Assembly (NCBI GenBank): GCA_013396635.1
Contig: WBMW01005278.1
Coordinates: 620,355-684,354 of the forward strand
From: Penelope pileata
Taxonomy: Eukaryota; Chordata; Aves; Galliformes; Cracidae
Direction: 5' to 3'
DNA length: 64,000 nucleotides
The translations under genes were made by a program, and so were the position numbers. Below are positions 48,961 to 62,222 of the stretch, one piece after another (the first letter of the stretch is position 1; every line of letters begins with the position of its first letter). The notes beneath the pieces were generated by a model. The model searched no databases, had not been told where the DNA came from, and saw only the letters and a program-made list of their open reading frames with translations.

Positions 48961-51900
48961 CATCTAACCTCGGGGAGAGGAGCAGGGCAGGGTGTTGGCG
49001 GGGTTCGCTCTGCTTTGTGTCACCAGAGGTGGATGGGACAAAGTTGGGAAATGGAGGTTTGGGAGAGCAGGAGAGAGAAAAGCTGGGCTGTGCATGGAAC
49101 AGGAGCTGCAGCTCTGGTCTGTCCGGGTGAGCTGGGACATGGAGGTTTGGTTTTGCCAACAGAGGCTGAGCTGCCATTGGCCCACGTGGGAACGTCTTGG
49201 GCTGTGGATGGAGTGGAAGATCTGCCGAGGTGCAGGCAGGCAGAAAGAAAGGAAGGAGAGAAGTGTGTAGCCAAGTCAGGAGTATGGGACAGTTCCTGAG
49301 GAGGGAAACCAGCAGCACAGCTTCCTTTGGGTCTGCCTCCAGCCTGTATTTTCTGTAATGAAGTTGTGTTGTGGCTGCAGCCGTGCTTATAGGGTGCTGA
49401 GCCCACCACTGGGCCACCTGCATCCTCTCTTGCCTAACAAAGCCAAGCTTGCACGCCAGTCTTCCATCAGTGGGAAATATCAATAGGATCTTGAGTCTTC
49501 GTTTTGTTAAAATTGTATAAACTTAGTATCTTCCTTTCTGCCCTGTTTGACAGCCAGCTTGTTGCTCTCACACCATCACCATCATGTATTTTGTGCAGCC
49601 ACTGACTGCAGCCCATCCTGGAGCAGTCAGCTGGATTACCACAGCACCTATCCATGGGTTTTAAAAGAAATGTGTAAATTAGTATTGTTCCCAGCACTTG
49701 CTGTCAGATAGGATAGGTTTTAGCACTGGTGCATGAGAGCACAATTAGAAACATCTGCTGGGCTGCAGGAGATGCCCTTGGTTTCTCCTGCCCAGAGCTC
49801 TCCATCATGCCGTAGTGCACTGCTCTCTCCATCAGCCCCTCCTGTGTGCAGGACCCCAGAATACCAGGGCTGCCCTGGGACCTCCCATCTGGTCCTGCAG
49901 ATCCCTGCTGCAGGCACTGTGCTGCTCTTTGCATTCTCAGACCTGATTGTTTATCGGTCATTTCTCCAGCATGATGCTGGAGCACCGTAGGCAGCAATTA
50001 CCCTGGTGTTAGCGAGGGTTTTGATAGGGTAGGCAGAGATTGAGCTACCTCTGGAAGAAAAATTGAAGGTATCGATACTCCCCTGAGGCTGGAGGTAGAA
50101 ACAAGTTCTGAATTTCCAGTGAAGGCACCGAACAGCTTTACCTCAGTAAAAATAAAATTAAAAAAGATGAAATTTGGACTAAATCTGCATGCCTGTGGGA
50201 GGAAGCGATTTTCCCTTTCTTCCTGTAAAACCATGTCAGAAGCCTTCATTTGCAGTGCCATGTCCTCCTCTGTCCAAGGGTTTTTACCCACTGCATGCCT
50301 CCAAGAACAACTGCAATCAACAGAGCAGGTGGGATCTGGGTCTACTGTGTCTTCTGAAGTGTATCACTGCATAAATCTGCCCTGTGTGACTGCTGAGACC
50401 CAGGTATGGCACACCTTGGGCAGCAGCCTGAACATCAGGCTGGGATTAGTCTCTGTAGCAGGGACTGGTTGATTGCTTAATGCAAAGTGAAGCGGCGTCA
50501 AGGGAAGAGCTGAGAGCAGCAGCACATTGTGCCTGCTGTGGTCAGCACAGCCCAGAAGCTCTGAGCGTGGCAGGAGGTGAAAGGATCGCCGAAGCATCCC
50601 AAAACAGGCAGGTCAATGTGGATTTGAGTGTTTGCTGGGGTTGTTTAGCCATGTAGACTTGTCTCTCTCCCGCCTTTACATGGTGGTTTTGGTCTGTTTC
50701 TCATAACACAGCAATGTGGTGAAGCAGAAGTGAGCCCTAGGTAGCTGGAGTTTTTGTCCATTTTGAACATCCCAGGTATAAATTACTGTTTGTAACTGTG
50801 AAAGTCACGAAGTTCCCTGAGATAGGAACTGTGCTGTTGCAAACGAGAAACAGAGGGTGCAGGGTGTCCCGTGGCCAGTTCTCAGGGAACCCTGGTATCC
50901 AGAATGGGGAGGTGATTCATTTGCCCTGTCCCAAAGATATGCTGCTGCCGTTAAACATCTGCAGTGCTCAGCAGTGCAGTGCCTGCAGAGAGCAGATTTA
51001 AGCTTCTCTCCCATGAGCTATAGGCACCAAGCACATTTTTCTCCACCTCTTCCAATCTGTGTGCCACCAATTGAGATTTACGAAACACAGGGCAGCCAGT
51101 TGGGAGGAGATAGGAGATGGACCCCAAGCTGGCCGTGCTGCCTCAGCTGGGGGCACCTTGTCCTGCTCCTTCTCTGCAGGGCACCTTCTGCTGTTGGTTG
51201 CGTTGGCCCTGCAGAGTGGTCCGAGGGAGAGGCATCTGCCTTAGCTTGCACCAGACTTTCTTTCCTCAACAAGGCTCTGCTCTCCTAAATTCCCGTGTTG
51301 AGCCCATCCTGCAGGAGTGCCTCTGAGCTGTTCTTTTCTGGCAAAAGGTTTTCACCTGCTTATTTTCTTACATTTTCTTTTAAGCTTGTCTTTGCAACTT
51401 GCAAAGCAGCGTGCCCTCCAGTTCAGAGCCCATTCCCTCTCATTGCAGTGGCTGTAACAGTGTCCCAGGCTGGGCTGGCTCCAGGGCTTCAATCCCTGAC
51501 CTGATTTAAAGCGCTGACCTTGGCTGCTTGATAGGGCCAGTTTAGTCAGCTCCAGCATGGCTGTAGTCTCTGATGTTTGTATTCTGTCCCAGCCACTGCA
51601 GGAGATGAAAGCCAAGCCTGCCCCAAGGTAAAGAGGCTCAGTGCTGGGCTATGTGCCCGTGGGCTGGCCCAAAGGCTCCCAAGGACAGAGTCAGCCTTGA
51701 TGCAGAAATAAAGTCATTTTCTTATCGGCAATTCTTTGCTACAGATCAACAAGAGAAAACCCCGTTTGATTACATAGCGACCTTGTTCACAAAAGGAATA
51801 AAATACGTGGGTGGAAGAAGGGAGATCTGTTTCAAGGCAAATAAAGGTTGTTGCAAACACTGTCCAGAGCAGCAGTAAAAATTTTGTTCTGGGTTGTTTT

Positions 51901-53589
51901 AAGTCCATACACTTGTTTTATGTTCACATTTCTATATTTCCTCCTCTCCCTGGTACATCTATTTACCTCCCCTGTCCAGGTGAAAAATACCTTTTATTGC
52001 AAAACATTGTGCAGAAATCTCCCCCAGGTGTTTCTGGATTTCTCTGCTCCTCACTCAGCACCTCTGTTCTCTGCGTCTTCTCCTTGTGTGTTTTTCAGGT
52101 TTATCCCCGTTGTGCTTTGTGTCCCAGGCTGCAGCATCTCCCACCATGCTCCCCGGGGACCCCCCAGCCCCGGAGGTGTGTGGGATGGCACCATGGGAGC
52201 TCACACTGCCATGCTCCTTGGGGACGGGGGGAGGTGACCCCCGGGTGGCCCCAGCACTGATGCAGTGGTGCTCCAGCTCCTGTGCCTCAAGCTGGAGAAA
52301 TGGCAGAGAGCTCTGGGAGCAGGCGGAGGAATGAGGAATGTAGTGAGGGCTCCCGTGCACTGCTGCCCTGGGTGTCACCGACTGCTTGTGGCAGTGGCTT
52401 GTGCCAATCATTCAGTCTGATGCTAACGAGAAACAGTGAATCCGCTGCTTCCTTTCTTTAGCAGACATTTATCTCTGTTTTCAGCAGCCCTGTTAAAATC
52501 TCTCTTCCATCTACCCTGAATTTGCCCATGCACGTCTCACCTCTTTGTTCCCACTTCTTCCTTTCCCGCGTGTCTGAGCACTGTGTAGGACGCAGCCTTT
52601 TCACACTGAGGATGTGCTGATCAGCTGCGATCCAGCCACTTCTTTATCTTTGCTTTAAGAAGCTGAACAGAGCAAACTCGTTGTCTTTCTCCTTCTGGTA
52701 AGCCAGTTTCTCTACCATCAGACTATTTTCCTGTCTCAGACTCTCCACTTCCCCAGCAGCCTCCCAGCCATGTGGGAGCCACCAGTGTTGGAGCAGATGG
52801 GCCGTGGCTGCCAGGGCCGCCCCTTCTCAGTGCAGAGGTGTCCATCAGCTGCGGTGCTGCCTGAGGGTTTGGGCTGCAGTGGCGTGCAGGGTCAGCATGC
52901 ACGTCTCACAAGGAGTCTGCTTTCTCTTAAGGAGCTGAAAAAACTGCCTTGCTTGGGAGAAGTGAACAGCTCATTTTGCCAAGAAAGCAAAATGCATGAA
53001 CTGGTTATATTGTACGTGTAACTCTGAGTAGTTAGTTTCCTAAAGCAATCAGAAGATCTTGAAATGAAATGTGTTTCTTTAATCACTTGGGCAACTGAAA
53101 TATGGTTATGGAGTTGAGTTCACTGTCAGAAATGTTTGAGTTGAGCTGGGATGCCTTCTGAAGAAGCCTGCCTCTTCCAGCCCAGAGCTGCGTTGTGGGT
53201 CTGTCACGAGAACACTGGAGTTAAATTCTGGAGTTGGGAAGGGCACGGGGCCATGGCAGCTTCTTCCAGTTGTCCCTTCTGTTGGTAGATCCCATGGCTC
53301 ACAGCATAACCAGAGTCTGTAGGCTCAAGGAGTCCTGATATATTTAATGCCTCTGAACATTACAGCTACACACACAACAAATGTGACAAATTCAGGAATG
53401 GTTCCCAGATGATCTGTTAGCCAGCAGGATGGCTAGGACGTGGCCAGGGCCGTGCTTTATGGAATTCTGCAGTCTCCCACTGAGCTCGTGCAGGCGGTTG
53501 GATCCAACTTCAGACATGACGTAGCACCTCTGCCCGTGCTGAGCCTCACAAAGTTGTTAGCATCGCTCTGTTCTTGGGTGTAGATGCCT

Positions 53590-54070
53590 CTGTATCATTC
53601 ATTTCCTCTTTGTCAATATTAACTGATGTGTTAGTGATTAAGTTCAGCTAAGGCATTATTGCATCGTCATTAATCATGCCTACAGCTGTCATAGAACTCA
53701 TTAGAAAGAGCCCGTCGCAGCTATTTTTATACCCCATTTACTTTTCATACAGGCATTGCATTTTAATTCTTGTAATGTGTCTTCACAATGATAAAAATTT
53801 GCATATCTTCATTCACTGCAGAGGATCTATTAGCCAAAGCACAAATAAAAACCCTATTGCTGCCACGGGGTTTCTGTAGGCACCGGATTCCAGTGCCCAC
53901 ATACAGGCACTGCGTTAGAAGGCATCGCTTCGCAGGTAGAATTACTGCCCTGGACAATTCTAATTCGTTGGAAATTAGACATAAGTGGTTGATTCTGGCT
54001 GCTACATGACACAAATTACCAGCAAATTGCTCTGTAAGTTTTCATTATAAAGTACATGCTGCTGTGAATG
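53590..54070. promoter_or_regulatory. Candidate conserved non-coding block
   Basis: This repeat-free stretch has many homeodomain/POU-like words (cattaatcatgcc, catttta, atttgcatatcttc near 53801, ctattagcc, gaaattagac, attctaattcg) and balanced composition with few homopolymers. The short frames inside are unremarkable. It is listed only as a candidate for comparison with other birds. Confidence 0.22.
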
Positions 54071-57000
54071 ATTTCCTGCTTTAGTCCCCAACTTTTGTTT
54101 GTGTGCCAGTGCTTGAAGGACAGCAGCAGAACTTTTGTTAAAGTCACAAAAATCCGGAGCTGATGCTATTTACTTGTCTTCCTTGACCTGTCAAATCTCC
54201 TTTACTTTTCTCCAGAAGCCAAGCACAAGGCACTTTTCAAAATGCACTTGTTGAGATACGTTAAGATCTTGTATCAAAGCTGCGTAGTGCTTTCAGAAAA
54301 TGCAAAGCAAAGTTACACTCATGGAGCTTTTCCTCAGCTGGTGTAAAGCACAGTAGCACTGCTGGCTTTAACTGAGCAATATTAGTGCTTAAATGTAGCT
54401 CCTGTGAGAACGAGTTCTGAAATGTGATGATGGTTCCAACGGGAAGAATTTATATCCATGGATTGTTAAGGCTGGAAAAAACCTACATCGCCATCTGCAT
54501 GAAAGTTCACTTGACAAATCTTGTTTTAAAAACCGTTCCGCTGTGCACCATCAAATGAGTCTGTGGCTGGTGAGCTGCGCTAAAATTTGGAGGCTCTGCT
54601 CATCACGCTGACCTCAGTGAGCCACAACCATCCTTCCCATGTCTGATACCTCTCCTAGGCACCGTTTTGGGAACTATCCAGAGCACAGGAGTCATTTTTC
54701 CTACTCCACAGCCTTTGCTGTTTCTTTTTTTGGACCAAAGTGGTGAGGAGGAAGCCAAGGGAGAAGCAGAGTCACACTCACCTGTCTGCTCAGATGGCTG
54801 GAGATCCCAACGTGACAGAGCCAGTATTACTGCTCTGCCCTGTGCTGTTGGAGGCACCTAGTCACAGGGGCAGAGCAGAGATAACCCAGTGCTATGCTAT
54901 CTCTTGCCTGGGTTGGTGTCCCTGCATGGCACCCATCTGCGGGATTGGCCCAAAGTCTCTCCTTCTGCAGCAGCTGCCCTAGGTAGGGAAGCTTCTCCCC
55001 CGTAGCCTTGCTGGACAGTGCCGTGCTGCTGGTGCCAGCTGAGTTGGCTCCTTCCTTTGCTCCTTGCCCCAGCTGCAGGCCCTCAGTGTACGCAGCCAGC
55101 AAGGCCAAGGGCTCGCTAGCAAGCTGCAGGCTGGCAGCAGGACTGCTGCCCAAGCCTTGCCATCCCAAGGGTTTTTGCAGAATGTTGGTATTTCTTGCAT
55201 TGCGCTACCAGCTTCATCTACCAAGGGCAATCTCTTCTGTTAGTAGAATGGCTTTTTGCTTTTACTTTACTTTTGGTTATATAGTGAGGCTAGTGAAGAA
55301 GCACTGCTTTCTGCACCCAAGAGGAATTCACTCTGTGGTCCTCTGAGTGAACGAGTGAGAACTAAGTGCACAGGCAGGAATTCCCTTAGATGTTACATTT
55401 GAGTGCAGTATTTTTGGCTGGGCTGTCTAGTGCAGACAGCTGATCCCACTGTGGGTGTTGCAATGAATTATCTCCTGCTTTTGGAAAGCATAAGCAGTTA
55501 ATTTATGTACAACAGATAGTCACATTTCCTTCCTCCCTTTCTTCCTTCCTCTTCCTCCGTTTAGTAGTGCCTGCACCTGCTTGTTATCTGCTTGCCATGG
55601 GCAGGAGCTGTCCTGCTGCGCTTATTGCAGCAAGAGGAGCGTGGGCAGCTCGGCTGTAACGCTGATGCTGGGACAGTGAGGGAGTTGGGCAGAAAATGAG
55701 CATAAAATAAGCAAATAATGCAGGGAGTGGAGAGAGACTATGAGTGTGGTGCTAAAATAACAGCGGTTCCTGTGTTTAACCAGGGGTTTCCAATTCTGTG
55801 AAGTCACGTGGAATCTCAAGTTTCTCCCCAACCGAGGAGCTTGTGCTCGCTGATTGCATGTCCAGGAGGCTGTGAAGGGACTTGAGCAGGGAAACAATGT
55901 CGTTTTAGCAGCAGGGAAGGGGATGATTTGATCAACAGTAGTTTGGGTAGGGCTGGTCTGGTGGAATGAGATGTGACGAGACCACACCGAGAGGCTGCAG
56001 AGAGCTGTGCTGGTTGGGCTCCTTTAGGTCTGGCTGTGGTTGGTCTCTGTGCACAGCGTCCCTTTGGTAGCTGCAGGAAGCCTGCTCCACTGAGAGCAAG
56101 GGACAAATATGGGACATGGGAATCTTCTCTCCATATCTACATTTAAATCTGGGTTTTAATCTTCAGTGCCATTTTTTTCCCAAGCTGTGCAGCCCTTCTG
56201 GCACAAGTGCCCTGGGGGGTGGCCTCGGGCGCAGCCGGCTCCATGCACTGGGGCATCCAGCTTGTGGTCGGCACCGCAGTGCTGGTGTGGGATTGCAGAG
56301 GCTTCTGTGGATCCATAAAACACTTTGAGACCGAGTGCATGGCTGGCAAAACGAAATACAGCGCAGAGCTCCCTGCAGGGCTGGCGGATTTTGTTTGTGT
56401 GCGATAACTCCTCAGCTTAGAAGTACTTTGCGGTAAGCACAGAGCGGTTCCCCCTCCATTCTGAGCTGGTTTGCAAATGAAATGAATTGGCTTCCTTCTG
56501 CGATCTGACTGCACGTGTGTGTAGAAGAGGCGAGCAGAGGAGCACTGAAAGAAATTGTAGTCTGTGCCTTTTAGTGAGGGTGCAGGACCCTTGCTAGATG
56601 CTTCCTTTATGAGGTCTTGTAAAACAGAAAAGGTTGCGTTGGTGTTCTTCAAGATTCATTTTTTCAGACATTACCATTTTTATTTCCTAAGCTATAAGGA
56701 ATAGCAGCACAGCCTGTAAAAGATCATTGGTGGAGCAGATTCTGCTGGAAGGCTGTGGGTTATACCAGCTTCTGGGCCTTTTAGGGAAACTCATCGTTAT
56801 TCAACAATCCCGTTCTTGCTTGCGCCAGTCAATTAAAGCAAAAAAATGATTTGCAGAGAGGTGGGCAGATTAATGGTGCAGCTTCACTCTAAGTTATTTC
56901 TTGTTTGTTTACTCATTTGAATATTTTTCACTTGCAAAGGTTCCACGTGTTTTAGCACAAATACTGAATCTTGTAGAATTCAGAGCTGCTGTGTGACACT

Positions 57001-57285
57001 TGCTGCTTGCTCAGGAAATTTATTGTCCTATCAAGGAGCCAAACCAAGACAGAGGCATCAGCCAGGAAAATCCCAGCAACTGTCTGCAACCAGCAGATGC
57101 AATTTGAAGCACAAAATCAGATTTATCGGATTCTTGCGAGTGATGATGAGGCTTCCATGAATGTAAATCCTGCTGCAAACCACTCACAAGCATGCACTGC
57201 TGCATCCAGTACAAAAATGGAAAAGAGAAATAAAAGAAGACAGGTAAAGTTTACACCAAAATCGACCTGACTCCAAATCCATCTA

Positions 57286-57330
57286 TCTTTAAGGTCCCTT
57301 CCAACCCAAGCCATTCTCTGATTCTGTAAG
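57286..57330 (+). mobile_element. CR1 3' terminal stub
   Basis: The + strand has taaggtcccttccaaccc followed by ccattctctgattctgta, the last ~45 bp of a CR1. Nothing further upstream is recognisable. Confidence 0.65.
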
Positions 57331-57606
57331 AGTGACCCTGGAGGTAGCACACAGCTTCGCCTCCCTCCTCTGTTCCAAGCCAGTGGCAGACCTCAGCCCT
57401 CCGCTGGTTTTTCCACCCCCTCTGTTCCTGTCCCAGGCACAGAGCAGGGTTTCAGCCTCGCTGCTCTCTGCAGCACTGTGACAAATACTGCTCCCAAGTC
57501 TGCCTCCCCCCCTACCAAGAAGTGCCGTAGAACAATTGCTTTGCATCCAAAATTTTGAAACTTGCTTTGGGTTATGCGATGCTTTGGGCAAGTCTTGGCT
57601 CACAAC

Positions 57607-57722
57607 TCATAGGATCACAGAATCGTTAAGGTTGGAAAAGACCTCTGAGATCATCAAGTCCAGCCAACCTGTCCCCACCATGCCCTGAACACCTGGAGCT
57701 CGGTTGTGCTGTGCACCCCCCA
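57607..57722 (-). mobile_element. CR1 3' tail fragment
   Basis: The + strand shows ctcataggatcacagaatcg, ttaaggttggaaaagacctc and gagatcatcaagtccagcc, the reverse complement of a CR1 3' end. Similarity fades near 57722. Confidence 0.8.
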
Positions 57723-60700
57723 GGAGAAACCCTCCTGAACTCTGCCTGGAAGACAGCACAAGCATGGGCAATGGGAGCGGTCCCTTTTCTTGCTGATTTT
57801 ACCCTGTTATTGTCCTGTAGGATGTCAGACAGGTTTCCTGTGACATGGTGGTGTCAGTGCAGCCTCCCCATCAGGCTCGGTCTGAGTATGTTGAAAGGAG
57901 CACAGAAAGCCCCTGGAGCTTTCCCCTCGCTGTGCCCTGCCTGGTTGGTCCTGTCTGCTGTCCTGGAGCAGCACACTGCAAGTCCTGTGCTGCGGGGACC
58001 TGTGCTCGACCTGCTGCACAGAGCTGTCCAACCGCTCTGTTCCTTTCTCCAAAGGAAGCCGCTGTTGGTTTTAACCAAAATCAGCTGAAAACTAACTGAA
58101 AACTGATGAGTTTGGGCTGATCCTGCCTTTCTAGGAAAATAACAGCAGTTTGGGGGAAAATAATTATTTAGGGAAAGTCCATTTTCCCTTCAGATGTGCT
58201 GAAGACCACTGCTGATTGAAACTGCTCCGTGACATTTAAATTACAATAGAAAATTAAGGCCGGTGGTGTGTGCAGCAGGGCGTTTCTCTGGAAGGAGGTA
58301 GCTTCAGGAGTTTCCCCGTTTCAATGCATTATTTCCTACAGTGATGATGATTTTTCTGCTGTCACCTCTTGAATGAATTGCCATCGCTTTGTACCCAGTG
58401 CTGCTGCAGGAGGGGCAGGGCACTGCCCATCCCTGGCCTCCTGCACTGCCAGGAAAGCGGCGAGCCCGAATGCTCCCTGGGCTTTGGGTGGGCAGGAAGG
58501 GTCCTGGCCCTCCAGCTCTGTGGGCAAGGCGATTCCTCCAGGCTTCACCTGTCTGTTGATTCCATGTCCTTTGTGGAAGTTCAGCTGCATTAGCAGAAAA
58601 AACTACTTAAAAAAGAAAAAAACGCTAGAATATTAAGGTAGTTTTTTATTTGTCTGACCCTTTGGGGCAGGGCTGATAAATTTAGCAGTATTACCCAAAA
58701 CAAATAGGGCCCATTTACTTGGTGGCTGCACTACCATCTTCAGCTTCCTCCTCCTGGCTCAGGACATGTGCATGTGTGGGCCATGGGCCTCCCTTGTTCT
58801 CCCATTTCCAAAGAAATCAACACTTAAACACCAAATTCAGCAACACAGGGCGTTGCCAGGCTAAGAGGAAAACATTCTGTACTTGTTCCTGCTGCCATAT
58901 TTCATCTGTTAGCATGTTACCAGGTAGCTGGGACCACCACGATGGGGGTGCCATGGCAGCAGAGTTGCTGCCCCAAGGGATTGGCAGTGGGGGGGAACCG
59001 GGAGAGGGAGCGCGGCCAGGGGATGTGGGCACCCCTCGTGTGCAGGCTTCAGCGAGCTGGTTTGAGCGTGCTGATGTGTTTTTTAATTTTTTTTCCAAGT
59101 TCGATTGTTGATCATTTATTTAAAAATACACCTATTTTCAGATATTACTCAGATATTTTTTATTACTCAGATTATTTTTTCAGATGCCAGTGATATGTTG
59201 TAAAAGAAATGATTGATAAACGTGCAGGTGAAGTTTTTTCTGGAGGTTTGTTGGTGTTAGAGAGTGTCCTGATTAGCTCTGATGACCAGAGCTGTGATTC
59301 AGAAGGACCCCTCGTTACCAGTGTTCTGCATGGCTGCAGTGGTCCCCAGGAAATCCCCTGTGTCTCTGGTGCAGAGGAACCCTCTGCTCCTAGTTTGGAA
59401 GTTGGGGTGGTGGCAGCTGCTGATGGCGAGTGCGGTGCGTTGAGTCCTGGGGTTTGCTCTGAAAAAAGAGGGGCTGCCCAGAGTTCGGTGGCTCAGGGCC
59501 ATGCTCAGGGCCAGAACACGTCGGGGCCGTGTGCTGGGTGCAGCTTTGCAGTCTCTCCCCATACACAGGCAGGGGCAGCAGTTTGGTGCTTGGCCCTTGG
59601 GCCAAATGGAAACTTTGATGGCACCACATCTGGAAAGCAAACTTCCATGCAAGCAGTGTTCCCTCGGCATGCTGTGGGCCCGTGTCTGTGCACAGGGTTG
59701 GTTTGTGAGTGCGCAGCTCCAGGCTGGCTTTGCAGTTCTGCTTTGAGTTACATGTAGGAGTGCAAAAGATTTTTTCTGTTTCCATATGTAATGTTTTCAT
59801 TTCACTGGAATAAATCCATTACCTGAGGTTGTAATATCCATCTCCTAGCTGTGGCTGGAAGATTACTGATGTCATTTACACAGGGATCGCAGCCATTCCG
59901 TACTCACGTGTCCTACAGCTCCCTGGCCATCCAGTGTGATCTTCTCCATGTCCGGGCCATCAGGTTCCACTTGGTCACCTCCACATCAAACTCCATAGCT
60001 AAGTCAAACCACAGGTTTCACTGTAGAAAATATTCCAGAAACATATTAATTCTGGTCAATTTCATTTGAATTTTCTGCCTGGTTAACAGACGGACTCAGA
60101 TCTGCCAGGGCTGTGCTGTAGGTTTTCCACTGCATCGATGAAGTATTTTCATTTCTTGTCCGTCTCTTTAGCATTTTTAGGAGCTCTCATCTTCACAAAA
60201 TACAGCCTACGCTTTATTTCTTCATTTATCTAAGTATATACTCGCTTGCTTTCTGCAGGTCTGTGTGGGAAAAAAAGGGAATGTTATGTCAAATAATCTC
60301 AATTCTGCTCCACACTGGTTTGCTTTAAACTGTAAAGCTATTTGTTGTTTATAGGGATTTTTTTTTTCAACTGTGTACATATTTGATTTATATCTATCCA
60401 GAAAAATGTAGCGTTGGTTTAGCTTATAAAAGTTACACATTGGGTTTGAGATGCTCCATTATTCAGCTACTTCTGGAAGTTGTTGGAGGCATTTTCATGG
60501 AGATGATGCCCTGCCTATATAAAGGGATAACAGCAGCTGTAAATCACTTAAGAGTTCTAAAGGCTGAATCATTTACCTGTCTAGTCTTGCACAGTGCTTC
60601 CGCCATTCTCATATCTGAGAGCATTTCTGCATGCTACTGAGTAAAGACTGAAAGGTCTGAGGGCTGGAGAGGGCATGCACCAAGTGACTTGTGTGGGCTT

Positions 60701-60795
60701 TGCAGGGTATGAGTCAAAGGCAGTGCTGGAAAGCTCCTAATGGGGCTGGTGGGCAGGTGATGGTGCTGCTTCTTCCCCTGCTTCCCAGGAAAAGG

Positions 60796-61073
60796 GCCTT
60801 GGGGCTTCGGGACTTTGGGGGTTTCACCTCTGGGATTTGGTTCTTTCACCATTAGGTTTTTGTGATTTCACCATTGGGATTCCATGGCTCCACAATTGGG
60901 GTTTGGTGGTTTCACCATTGACGTTTGGTGCCTTTGCTGTTGGAGTTTGTTGCCTTCGCCATTGAGGTTTGGTGGCTTAATGACTGGGTTTGGTTCCTTC
61001 GCCATTGGGATTTGGTTGCTTCACCACCAGCATTTGGTGGCTCTGCCACTGGGGCTTGGTGCCTTCCCCATGG
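60796..61073. repeat. Degenerate minisatellite, about 22-bp unit, ~12 copies
   Basis: Units resemble ttcaccattggggtttggtgg, each 21-24 bp, for example tttcaccattgggattccatgg, cttcgccattgaggtttggtgg and ctctgccactggggcttggtgc. Adjacent copies differ by several bases, so the array is old. The period is not a multiple of three, so frames across it are not meaningful. Confidence 0.88.
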
Positions 61074-62039
61074 AAGAAGCGCGGTGCAGCAGGGCTGGCA
61101 GGATGGGCCCTGTGGCAGAGCTGCCTCCCAGCCATGCTGCTTGGCACAGCCCTTGCCATCAGGGAGTTTAGGGGCAGTTTCTTTTAGCAGAGCTGGATGA
61201 AGAGCAGCTGCAAGCTCCCAGCTGAGTACTTACACAAATCCCCTAGAAGGGAGCACTGCGGGAGCGGGTTTGCTGCAGCCCTTGCCATCAGCCTGGCTGC
61301 ATCTCTGCAGTAGTCAGGAGACTGAGCTGAATTTATTTTTTGGTAGTGTTTTGTTTTCTACTGCATTAAATAAAACCAAGTTGGGGCCTGGGAAGCTTAA
61401 AGCCCCATTTCATTTTAGCTTTCAATTGCATATGAAAATAATCCTCGGAACAGCTAGAGGCGCCCAGAAAGAACAGCTGGAGGATGGAGAGAGGTGGGAA
61501 TAACGACTGCGGGGGGGTGGAAATTGGGTAAGGCTGTGCCAGCATCGTAATGAGCCCTGCAGTGCAGATGAATAGAGCTATCTCTCCCCAGCATGTCTCA
61601 GCATCCAGTGATCTGCTGGAGGCTGCTCCCACCGCCAGCGGCCGCACTGTCCCTGCTGGGTCTGCTCCTGCTCTGACTCCGCTCCTGCCTTTACCTCCAG
61701 TGCAAAACATGGCAGCGTGTTGCCCAAGGGGTGCAGTGCTGAAGTGCAGTGTCTAAAGGAGGAGTTCTTGTTGCTTGGCTTAAAGCTGCTGAACCAACGC
61801 TTTGCTGGGGCTCTTTCTTTCTGTTGGCTCCTAACACCGCCGACCATTGGGAGCATTAACGAGCCCCAAGCTGTCTGCAGAGAAATATCCACAGTAGCTC
61901 CAAGATCTCCTTTCTGAATCTTCATTAGACTGAACTTCATTAGAAACTGGGTTTTCCTTTATGACTTATTGAGGCCTTTATAAGGACGTAATGGTGTTAG
62001 TATGGCTGGAACAGTTTGGTGCAATTTGGTGCTGCATAC

Positions 62040-62222
62040 AATTCTATGAGTGGGCATGGTTGGGATGGGCTGTGGTCGGACTTGATGATCTTAGAGGTCT
62101 TTTCTTGACAATCTTAGAGGTCTTTTCATTGATGATCTTAGAGGTCTTTGGAACTTGATCATTGAGGTCGCGTCCAACCCAAGCCGTTCTGTGGTTCTAT
62201 GATTAACGATTCTATGATCATG
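62040..62222 (+). mobile_element. CR1 3' tail with an internal triplication
   Basis: The + strand includes gtcggacttgatgatcttag and ends with ccgttctgtggttctatgat and cgattctatgatcatg. The segment gatcttagaggtctttt occurs three times (about 62087, 62110 and 62134) at 23-24-bp spacing, where a normal CR1 tail has one. Confidence 0.85.

Noticed and set aside
48878..49483. 201-codon - strand frame rich in Pro, Ser and Leu
   Set aside because: It is antisense to a G-rich tract, with no domain or splice evidence.
59130..59185. Short direct repeats of tattactcagat
   Set aside because: Only two to three short copies in AT-rich sequence; indistinguishable from slippage.
59209..59757. 182-codon + strand frame starting MIDKRAGEVF
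   Set aside because: No known domain, no splice or promoter context, and a comparable frame on the other strand. It was treated as chance in GC-rich intron.
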